Below are positions 37,290 to 64,000 of a stretch of 64,000 nt of DNA, piece after piece. Each line of letters starts with the position of its first letter. Positions within the stretch are counted from its first letter, which is position 1. The DNA is taken from NCBI GenBank assembly GCA_009741485.1, contig CM019218.1, forward strand, positions 30,836,898 through 30,900,897, read 5' to 3'. The notes below the pieces were generated by a model, which worked only from the letters and a program-made list of their open reading frames with translations, made no database searches and had not been told where the DNA came from. The translations under genes and the position numbers were made by a program. This DNA is from Malurus cyaneus samueli. Lineage: Eukaryota > Chordata > Aves > Passeriformes > Maluridae.

Positions 37290-37803
37290 ATGAAGTGACC
37301 CCTTGAGATCATCTGGTCTAATCCCCCAAGCTTGTCCAGGACCATGTCCAGGCAGCTTTTTAGTATCTCTCCAGATGGAGGTTCCACAACCTCTCCATAC
37401 AACCTGACCTAGTGTTTGACTACCCACATAGTAGGAAAAAAAGTGTGTTCTTGTGTTCAGATGAAATGACACGCATTTCAGTCGTCAGTAGATGCTAGTG
37501 GGAAGAGTCTGGCACCCTCCTCTTCATTCTCTCCCATCAGGTATTGATACACATTCAGCCTTTGCCAGGCTGAACAGTCCCAGCTCTCTTGGCCTCTCCT
37601 TATATGAGAGGTGCTCCAGTCTCACAGTCATCTTTGTGGTCATGTGCTGCATTTGCTTCAGTAAGTCCATGTCTCTTTTGTGGACATAACATTCCAGCTG
37701 TGGCCTTACCAATGCTGTGTAGAGGGGCAGGATCACCTCCCTTGACCCTCCAGTGATGCTGTGGCTAATGCAGCCCAGGATGCTGTTGACTTTTGTAAAC
37801 AAG
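37290..37803 (-). repeat. CR1 LINE remnant, minus orientation
   Basis: AGATCATCTGGTCTAATCCC at the CR1 3' end, then TTTGCCAGGCTGAACAGTCC, CTTATATGAGAGGTGCTCCA and CCCAGGATGCTGTTGACTTT. Diverged, 5'-truncated. Confidence 0.9.
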
Positions 37804-40800
37804 ACAGCTGATGTGAACTGTTATTTTTAGGAAAATGGAGGAATGTAACAACAGAACAGACCTAGCTGTGGTTAATAAAGAAAATGTGGGTAGCTGTAGC
37901 TGGTGCACGCATGTCTTACAACTTTAAACACAATGTTTAGTTGTAAGGCTGCTTTACTTCTGTATTTGATAAGATAGTCTAGGACTGTCTTCAAAATGGC
38001 AATGCTGTGAGGTTTTATGCAAATTCAGTGTAGATGGCAGAGCCGGACTATTACAGGAGCAGCAGTAGAGTCTGTGTGACTGTATGCTTGAACTGCTGTG
38101 TTAAGAAGCTCAGAAGCAGAAAAAAGCTCCTTAGGTGGCAGTCTTAGAATGGTATGGTTGTAATAGGGATTGGAGTTACTGGCAGTAATGAAGATAAGTC
38201 ATGCTAGAAGCCTAATGAAAGCTTTTTCAGTTTTATCCTGCATCTTTGCAGCCTCTGGGATCATGTCAGTGGGGAAGAATGTGGCTGTGCATCTAGAACA
38301 CAGCTCTGGTTTCCCTGGTGGTGCTGAGCCAGGCTGGAGTCCTGCTTTCCCTTTCTTGGTTGTGAACACTGTACATGGGTGGTAAAAAGCATGAAATATG
38401 TCATTAGGAGAATCTGCAGCATTGCCTTTCGTGTGTGGGTAGTGTTTCTGGAAGCTATCATGTGCAAAATCAACTTTATTAATAATGCTGTGTTTTAGTT
38501 CCCTCGTTATTTTGCTTGGAATAAGATTGGTCTCTCAGAAGCACATCTGAAAGCCCACTGGGAACTATTGGTTTCCTGACTGCACACCTACAAATGTAAA
38601 CAAATGCTTATCTGAAACCAGGATACTTAAAAAACACAATCTGTTTATTGCTAGGATAAATTAACTGCTTTTGCACTTCCCTGAAGAAATTTTGTTTTCT
38701 CTGTCACAGAGAGAAGGATGCTGTGGCTCAGCACCAGAGATTAAATATTATGTCTTATTAAAATAAGGAGAGAAATTCTGCATTAAAGTGATGGTGATGA
38801 TGTTTGGATGTGCTTAATAATAAAGAAGGTATAAAATTATTTCTTAACTCTGCAGAATTAAAGTAGTCCTTGTTTTTGGGCAAATCTGCACAATGAAAGC
38901 CACAGGACAGACTATTAAATAGTCTCAAGCTCTAGACTATTTAATAGAAAATATCTTAAAAATATCTCTGTAGGGATAGAAATGCAACATTCTTTCTGCA
39001 AACCCATTGCCTAAACCATGAGGATATGGGCTCATGATTTCTTTCCCATTGCTTGAGTACATAATTATTTCAGAGAGAGGAGAGACTGATCTCTCCCGGG
39101 CCAGCCTGTCAGGTTTCCTGCTGGTTAGGGTATAGGGCTAGGAGATGAGCATCCTGAGGAGGGATGAAGTGTTGGGCTTGTGTTGCTTTTCTCATGTGAA
39201 GATATTTTAGGCAACTAGGCTTTAATGGAGGAAATGGGTGGCAAACCGCCCCTTGAAACTTTGCAAAGAAAGCCGCCAATCTTGCTGGTTTGTACTGCTC
39301 TGTTTACATGGGGTGAGATTTGTGGGCCCTGGTCTTTGCAAGGGGGGTGCTTAGGCCCTCAGGAGACTGTTCCAGGGGACCACGTGTCCAATAGTTTCAA
39401 TCTCCCACTCCACACATGCCCCTAAGTAGAAACATAGGTGTGCTGAGAAAGTTTAGGTGCAACAGGGAAAAGCCTAGGGAGCAATACCTTCAGACTTGAG
39501 CACCAGCTGAACACAGATTGTTTGGATTGCAATTGTAAATAAAGGCTTCATATTGCTACTCTCTAGTGACATCTAGCCCTTTCCCCTCATGCATTCTTTA
39601 TCTGCACAGTGGGAGTAATAATACTAGATGTTTCCTACAACAGTAGTGAGAGATCCTGTTTTTCCAGACAGTCTGAGGTTTGGGGTCACTAAGCCATGAT
39701 GATAATTAGATGTCCTCAATATTTTGCTTGAATGCCTGCTAGGCCACCAGGATGTTAACTATGGACTAATAGCAAGGGGGTATAAAGAGATTTGCTGGGA
39801 AGAAATTACAGTGACAGGAGGTAGTGCAGTTTCTGCCAACTATTTTCATGCACGTATGTCCCAGAAGTCAAAGCAGAAAACCAAACTGAGACCTTATTTC
39901 CTGGCTATTGTATGGCATTCAAAGATGAGAGGAATTCCTTTTAATATCTTATTGACAAGATCTATAGTGGCTCTGAACCCTCAAAATACAGAAAATATTA
40001 CTTTTCTCTTTTAATTCAGTGGGTTTAAATTGCTGAGATTAAATCTACCTGAAATAGACTTAGACTCCCCGCACAAGATGCAATCATCCAGCTTTATCCT
40101 TTGCAGTGGCTGACTTCTCCACTGATTGCAGCACTTAGCACATTTTCTCATTGCCTGCTGGGGAATGTTCTGATTACCTGTTTGCATCAGGATATGTCCT
40201 AGACTTCGTTAATCTATGTTTACTATGTTAATACTTTCCCAGCAGCTTAGTGCTAATGCAATGGATTTTAAGGGTTTGCACAGTAGCAACTCTTTCAGTA
40301 GCCAGAGTCACCTCAATGGTTTAATTAATTTGAGAGGATTAGGTTTTTTTTGTACTTGGCTACCACAAGGTTGGAAAAAGTCTGTCCTACCTCAGTAACT
40401 GTAGTGCAAGTAATGTTGTGCAAATAATCTTCTTGTTATAGTATGAAAATTATACCTGCATTCTGTTTTCTTAACAAATTTTAGTTCAAGCTGCTCCTTT
40501 TCACAGCCATCACTAACACTCACCATCTCCTTTATTTCCCTGATAAGACCAGTCAGTCTGATTTGTCTGGATGGAATCTCCATGGATATATGAATCCTTC
40601 TTTGAAACCAAGTTCATTCAAGGTTGCAGACCAGCTTCCTTTCATTATCTTCTGAGACTCCTGCTCCTGCACTCTGCTCCAAACCAGATGCTGGCAGCAC
40701 TGAAGACATGCAACAGTCACAAGATAGATTTGAGAGGCTTTGGAAAACGTGGTTGACATTCTAGCAGGCAAGACAAGACCCCTGTTGTTTGAGCACTGAA

Positions 40801-43544
40801 GTGTTTTCTGCTCCTGCACTGTCAGACAGTCAGGCTGAATAAGGCAGGTCATTGAGATCTCAGCAGCCTAAGATATCAACAGTCATGAAAGGACTTTCTT
40901 GGTTAATTTCTTCAAAAAGCATTATTCAGTTTCCATATCTGAAACAGTGAATGTGGGAGACTGACAACTCTGAATGGAAGGAGTGAGCTTGAAGTGGATT
41001 GTCCACTTCTTCTGTTCCTGGCAGAGGAAGAGGCAGTCGCTGAGCTGCAAGCAGCTGTTTCCAGAGATTAATTTCATCAAGGCTGATGCCAGGACTTGGC
41101 TGAAGAATGGCATGTTAGTTGCAAAACCATTAACGTAATACCAAAAGCTGTTTTCACATTTCAGCATACTCAAAGTCTGTTAGGCCACACAATTGAAAGA
41201 TAAATTTTGTGCTGCAAATCAGGAAGGTGAGTGTCTTGCAGCAACCTAGCACTCCTCTGTGTGGGGTGGCAATGGGGAGGTTTTATTTACAGCCTAAAGG
41301 GAACGACCAGGTCTAGCTGGTGTCAGAGGCTGTGCCATCTGAGAAGAAATGCCAGTATATTTCAGGCACACCTATTGCCAATCCAATAGACACAGGCAAG
41401 GCCTTGCTGTTGACACTTCAACTTCACCAAAGGATGAAGTGCTGCAGTGCCAGCTTTAGCAAGGCTGGAGCCCACACAGTGCCACCCATCTGTGATGTGA
41501 GCAAGGATGAGCCACATGCTTTCTGTCATAAAGCTAGGAATACTTATACCTAGCTGGGGTTTTGTGTGAAACCTGGTCACACATTGCAGCACTGCCACAG
41601 CTCAGCAAAAGATTTTTATAAAGACTTCTGGAATCTCCAAGCATGGACTTGCAGAGTACTGTCACTAACAATTTGGTTTTGTTCTCACAGTGGTAGCAGA
41701 CCTGGGCCAAAGCAATAGCCCAAGGTGAAGCTACGCTCTTTTCCACCCCTTTTCTAAAACAACATGGATCTTCTCCCCACAGTGGTCATTTAATAGCGCA
41801 ACAGTATTCCCATTCCTCCCACCCCAGTTTCATTGTTTAAATATAAAAAAGTTTTTATAAATATCACTGCATTTTGGTACAACCTACAGAGATCCACAAA
41901 TTTTTTGATAGTGCAAATGTCCTTTTTCAGGTGCAGCAAGACAAGGACAGGGCAGCTACTGTGGAAGAGGAAAGAGGGGTTACCAAAGCAAGGGTAATGG
42001 ATAGTCAGAGGCAAACTTAAATACAGATTATCTGCTCAGGCCTCTAGTCATCCTCTTTCCTGTTTTCGCTTTCAAGTAGATAACCTATGCTAAGTACTTT
42101 AGAACATGGCAGTGGAAATCAGCATACCATGCCTTTGAAGAACAGAGTCCCATTCGCAGCAATATAATAGCAGACACAGCTGAATATGAGCCTATAGAAG
42201 AGCTTGAAAGTGGATTAGATATTGATGTGGCTCCAAGTTCTACATTACTGACAATTCATATCAACCCCTCCAGGCTTCTCAGTATCATGGCTTTCAACTC
42301 TGCTTCAGCTCAATTCCAGCCCTCATTAACAACTCAATTATAGCTAAATCACACAAACTGTCACCTTTGAAGACAAACTGTGGCAAGTGCAGCCAGGCCT
42401 CATTTATGTATGAAGCTAAATGGCTTTTGTTTGCATGCCCCTTGTAAAGTCATTTTCCAGCCTACAGGAGAACACAATCTTGGGTCTCCTGGAAAGAAGT
42501 ATGGCAGCAGACATTAGATCCCCTCTCCAAATACAGTAGGCAGATATTGTCACACTGGGATACATCACAATGTATTGCTGTGATTTTTATTGTGTCCTAC
42601 TGAAGGTCAGGAATAAAAACCAGAAAGCTGTACTAAGCCCCAACCCATCATGTACAGTAACTTCCTCAGGGCTCAAGTCTGCCCTGGGGAACAGAGGATG
42701 ATGTTACCAAGGAGCTCCTTGTGAATCTGTCCACAAATTCACCATTCCTGCAGTTGTTACTTGAAAATAACATCTGCCTTTGGGACTAGGGACAGCTTAT
42801 CCCTATAAAACACTCACTGGAAACATGTCATGAAGCAGTTACGTTCTTTTGCTCCTAACCCTATGTTTCCTAAAAAAAGTTGTGGGAGGCCAGGAAATGC
42901 ACCTGTAATATGAGATGGCTGGAAGGGATTAGGTGCTTCCTTTTGCCAGTTTCCAGGCACAAGTGTGCTTGTGTTACTTCATTGCTCAATGAAAGGCCCA
43001 AAGGAGTTGTCTTGAAGACTGGTTTCTTTTGTATGTCCAATAGAAAGATGACCTCTGGAGGAATTTATGATATCAGAAGATGTGGTATCAAAATCAGTCA
43101 GATATTCAATGTTAAGCATGGAACATTGGATGGATTTTTCACGGATGGTTCAAGATATGGCGGTTGGTTGGTTGTACAGATCTAGTAACTAATTCTGTAC
43201 TGGTTTTAAAGAAGAACAAGAATATTCCTTCTAAAGATAGGGGTATATTGGGGATTTAAAGTGATCATAAAGCTGTGAAATTTCAACAGCATTCAGGACG
43301 TATGAAAAGATTATGGGGTCAACAATATATAATTTCAATTAAAAACATTAATTTGGATTCTTCTTATGTTTAACTAATAGGATCAAACAACTTTACTATA
43401 CAAATGAATAAAGTCTAGAGTTGTTATCACAATAAGTTTTTAATATGGTTTGTGACAAGCAATATCAAAGTTATCAATTCTCAAGCTTCATGTTCTGAAA
43501 CCAGACAACTCTCAGCAACAAAAAAAGTTGTGCACTGATAAACA
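37804..43544. other. Intergenic between SRSF5 promoter and ACTN1 3' end; no gene recognised
   Basis: No conserved exon was found on either strand. A faint MIR-like block lies near 39575-39640 (TCTGCACAGTGGGAGTAATA). The leftmost ACTN1 3' UTR could reach into this stretch if the AATAAA at 42586-42591 is used. Confidence 0.5.
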
Positions 43545-44153
43545 TAGGAGGCATATTGTATTTTTTAATTAAATATGAAAACATGAGCTGTGTACATTAT
43601 TTTTTCCCTAGAAAACACAGCAATTTCAAAAGTTTATCATAAAATATTTTCATGAAATGAGTGAACCAGCAAACACATGCACTTGTGTGCCTTCCCCCCT
43701 CCCAAGATAAATGTGATAAGAGAGACATACACAATGTAATAGTTAACAGAACAAGTGGAGTTTTGTCATAGTTTGGTTCTTTTTGGAAAGGATGGAATGT
43801 AACATTGTGCTTGACTTTCTATGTCACAACAAAAAATACTTGGTGCAATATTTTAACATTTTCTTTTTAAGTTTCAATCTGGTGGAGAAAAATACCTTTT
43901 TCTATAATAAAATATGTCTGTTCTTTTTAAAATGTAACTTTTTTGCACAAAATAATTTTGTAAACTGTTATTTCAAGGGCAAGGTAGGCCGTGCCGTGTC
44001 AATGTCCTCCCCCCCACTTAAAAACGTGATCTGTTATCTGAAGCAAAACAGGAAAACACAAAAAAGAGCGGAGCAGAGGTTGCTTTGCAAAGAGAAAATA
44101 GGGTGTGTTGGACGGGGGAGAGGGGAGGGAGCGTGTGGTGGGACAGAAAAAAG
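43545..44153 (-). other. ACTN1: ACTN1 3' untranslated region (end uncertain)
   Basis: Minus-strand sequence after the stop. The first plausible poly(A) signal is the ATTAAA variant at 43564-43569, followed by a T-rich TTTTTTTGTTGC some 45 nt downstream. No canonical AATAAA exists before 42.6 kb (42586-42591), so the true 3' end could lie further left. Confidence 0.4.
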
Positions 44154-60863
<16,710 letters not shown>

Positions 60864-61660
60864 CTGACAAAGAGAAGAAAAATGGAAGAATGGAAAAGTG
60901 TGAAAAAAACCCAAACCAAAACTTGCAGCTTAGCTTCCTGCTACATACCTGCAGGTAAAATCTCTTACACTTAGCTCTAGCCACCTGTCTGAACTTCGAG
61001 ATGTCTGTCCTGACCTCTTTGCTTTCCATCTGGTCTCTATAATGATTTATTTTTTTCTCTTCTCAGGTGAATACATTCCTTCAGGGATTCTCAGGTGTAC
61101 TGATTCTACTCTGTATGTTGTGAGACAGCCAATGTTTCTCTGCTTTTCTTGGAGCTGCTTCTGTACCCTGCTATTTGCTTCCTACCAGAGGGACTTTGGC
61201 TACCTCTTCACAAAGACAGGGAATTCCTGCTGCCACTTCCACTCCCCATACCAGTTCTGATCTGGAACAGCAGTAATTCAGTGATGTCAAGCTGATGTGA
61301 CTGTCTCCATACTTTCACCCCAGGAAAGAACTACCCAGAGTTAATCCATAGACTGGACTTATGGGAAAATTCCTAATTTTGTTTGGAAGATAAAATGGTA
61401 TATACTTCTCTTAACCTTAAATTCTGCCCAGCAGAACTGCTTTCCAGTTTTCCCTGTATTTCTGGAACTGTTTTCAAGTTTTCCCTGTATTTCTGGCACT
61501 CATTACAGGGCCACCTCCTTGGTGGAACATACACCTACCATGTATTCAGTGTCTCGTGATCCAGCTGAGAAGAGGATTTAGTTTCCCCCTACTTTTCTGG
61601 ATAATCTTTCTGCTTACTCATCCAAAAACAAGTCTCTACAGAAAAAAAAAAAAAAAAAAA

Positions 61661-61702
<42 letters not shown>

Positions 61703-64000
61703 CTTTCCATTGTGAGACCAAAACCTGGTTCTTTGCAGAGAGCTGAACATGTTAAACCATGAATTTGGAAAGTGAGGCTCAGAAAAATCCCAGCTATGAA
61801 CTCAGAATGAGTCAGTCTCATCTGGAGTGCCATGCATGTGTTTGGCATGGGAGACATAGAAGCAGGCTGATCCTTGCACAGAATGTATCTGTGGGTATCA
61901 ACTCCCTTTATCATTACCATGGTGTGTGCCATGCCACAAAGCCTGAGGATGTGCCCCTGTGTTGGGTGTCAGGGGATTGCTCAGACCCTCTTACCACAGT
62001 CCAGCTGTGGCCCTGGTGCCTGGGGAAGGTGCAAGAGGTACCCACAGGCCCCCTTGGGACAAGTCCTCCTTATGGAGGCAAATAAGGAGAAGAGGGTACA
62101 TGCCCACACTACAACAGACCAACGGTGAACGTTGTGTCCTGCCTTACAACTACATTGGGGACTGATGCCAGAAGAAGTTCTGCTGAGTTTATAGCTGGTA
62201 AGTTTCAACCTTTTTCTATTTTTAGAAGACCTTTTATCATCTGTTTATTCAATCTTCAAGGACATTTGAGATAAAACCTCTTAATTTTTGCAGCTGATGT
62301 GAAGCAGCAAGAGTAGCAATAAAGTCATAGGCTGTACAATGATGTATGGATTGCTAAAGTCCCAGGGGACATGGCAATCTTATTCATTTGTAAGAGACTG
62401 TTGAAACGTATATTCAGTCCTTCTCTAAAGTGGACCAGCTATGAGATACACAGATTATCAGCTAATTTAAAACACATCAAATAGACCTGTACAGGAAAAG
62501 GAGCAGTTTCACTTAAAAAGAAATCTGCAAAAAGTGCATACAATGGTTACATTTAAGAAAGCTTGTACTTTGATCTGGTTTTAACTAAAGTTTGTACTCT
62601 GTAATGGAGTGTTTTTTGACATACAGAGAAAACTACAGACATATGACCAAACAGTATGTCAAAAAGACATTGCTAGAGCCCTACCATGATATGCCTAGAG
62701 ACTGCAGGGAACTGGCGGTACCAAATGTTTATCTCAATCACTCCAGAAGAGGTGTTCCTTGCAAACTCTTTAACTTTCTTATTTTTACACCCCATGAGCT
62801 CACTACAGCAGCAGCCAGCTGTGCAGGCAGGACCCCATTCCACTGAGGCATATTTACATGTGTCTGATGATAGACTTTCTCCAGCTGCCCAAGTTTAAAT
62901 ATGTGTGTGTATATATGCATGTTGAACAACTGTCCAAACACACAGACCCTAAGAATGTCAGCAATTACGACATTATTTGTATTATGCTAATGGCAGGAGT
63001 GTAGAGGCTTTCTTTCCCCCACCAGTACTTGCCTCCCAATGGTTCTTGCCTTGGAACTGCTACTGCTCTATGCAATAGTGTCCTGTTGCTGCAGCCACAG
63101 GAAAGGCTCTGTGGCCACAGTCACCATGTCATGAGCAAGGTGTTACACTGTGCTCTGAGCAAGCTACGACAAAAGGATCCCAGTGCCTCAGGCAACCTTC
63201 ACAAACACCCCATACTCTACTGCTAATGAGCTCATCTGTGGTGATGGCAACCTCACAACTCAAGTGAAACAGTTCTATGTAAAAGAAGAGTGGCACACCA
63301 AGATGTTTACATGAGGCCAAGACAGCTCCCCCTACACCTTCACTAATGGAATGGAAAAAGCTATTTTGGCTTCCCCACACTGCTAAAGGCAACGATGCAT
63401 TTAGGATGTTTGTGCTGGCTCCAAACAAGCCAAGATGCCCGCAAGGCACAGGGCAGCACTGAGAAAATGCAGAATCCTGGGGTCTGGAAGCTGCATACCT
63501 GTATTCTCAGAGAACCTCTGTCAGCTCATCAGCTTCAGTGCAGCATCGTGCTGATGCATTGTACTACCTGCACGCAGAGCCTTGGGGAGGGCAAGCCCAG
63601 GACATTCTGCATGATACCACGCTGCTGTGTCTATGCACATGCTGTCTGGTGGAATCAAAATGAAAAACTGAATGGCATCAATTTATCTGCCTTTTGCCTT
63701 TTCTGTACTTCCCAACTGTAACTTGAACTCCTTAGGATAGGAATAGAGTTTGCAGTCTCTCTCGTTCATGGATCGAAGTCTTTCTGCTGAACAGGATCAT
63801 GAAGGAAGGCATTCCCACAGTGCACTATGTTGGTATGCCTGCCTGTTGCTGCCCTCTAGTCTCAGGGGACCACTTCAAAATACTGTACACCAAACACAAT
63901 CTCTTAGTAAAACATTTGTTAGAAATTTCCACAAGTTTACAAAATATTAAGCCAACCAGTAGTTGCATGCATTTAGTGTGAAAGTCAGAAGCGGTTAGAA
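60864..64000 (-). other. ACTN1: ACTN1 intron 8, partial
   Basis: At least 3.1 kb of intron reaching the window edge. Exon 8 (end of the second CH domain) was looked for on the minus strand and not found. It contains the A20/T38 homopolymer pair at 61642-61702 and a CTCF-like core (TGCCCTCTAG) near 63848. Confidence 0.85.
61642..61702. repeat. A20-GAG-T38 homopolymer pair
   Basis: Twenty A at 61642-61661, then GAG, then thirty-eight T at 61665-61702, within ACTN1 intron 8. It could fold into a long A:T hairpin. Run lengths may be uncertain because of sequencing. Confidence 0.95.

Noticed and set aside
42880..43185. 101-codon plus-strand ORF near the ACTN1 3' end
   Set aside because: No domain, codon pattern or neighbouring exons; taken as chance.
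60864..64000. ACTN1 exon 8 (end of the CH2 domain)
   Set aside because: No minus-strand sequence encoding the expected CH2 end was found; it must lie beyond the window.

Overview
The window is vertebrate nuclear DNA, almost certainly from a bird. Coding sequence is broken into short exons with GT/AG borders. Several CR1 LINE remnants of the kind typical of birds lie between and inside genes, old MIR-like remnants are present, and promoters sit in CpG islands. No bacterial, plasmid or phage gene, CRISPR array, rRNA or tRNA was seen. The species cannot be fixed from this sequence.

Layout. 1-19.4 kb: gene-poor DNA with one large CR1 copy, MIR-like remnants, a long (GT)n tract and two CpG-rich patches (14.0-14.6 and 16.8-17.1 kb). 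19.4-35.6 kb, minus strand: a complete SRSF5-type SR splicing factor gene, with a CpG-island promoter and non-coding first exon at 35.4 kb, seven coding exons from 33.26 down to 20.56 kb, and a poly(A) signal near 19.39 kb. The seven exons join in frame to 277 codons: RRM1, a glycine/arginine linker, a pseudo-RRM with SWQDLKD, and an RS tail. 35.6-43.5 kb: intergenic DNA with CR1 pieces, a duplicated unit with telomere-like GT-rich tails and a probable solo LTR. 43.5-64 kb, minus strand: the 3' two thirds of ACTN1 (alpha-actinin-1), exons 9 to 21 in the human numbering. The actin-binding exons lie beyond position 64000.

All ACTN1 exons in the window keep frame and join into 638 residues: spectrin repeats 1-4, the EF hands and the C-terminal ESDL. 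Both mutually exclusive EF-hand exons are present: non-muscle 19a (48378-48458) and smooth-muscle 19b (47737-47802). The intron between them has about 341 bases without any AG upstream of the muscle exon, the signature of a distant branch point, plus UG repeats and many pyrimidine-rich motifs.

The two genes do not form an operon; they share orientation and neighbourhood only. The points most worth following are the ACTN1 exon switch, a probable NMD 'poison' exon in the large SRSF5 intron 5 (23617-23872), an upstream AUG that is in frame with the SRSF5 start across the first splice junction, and the position of this SRSF5-type gene beside ACTN1. I found nothing that amounts to a wholly new biological system.
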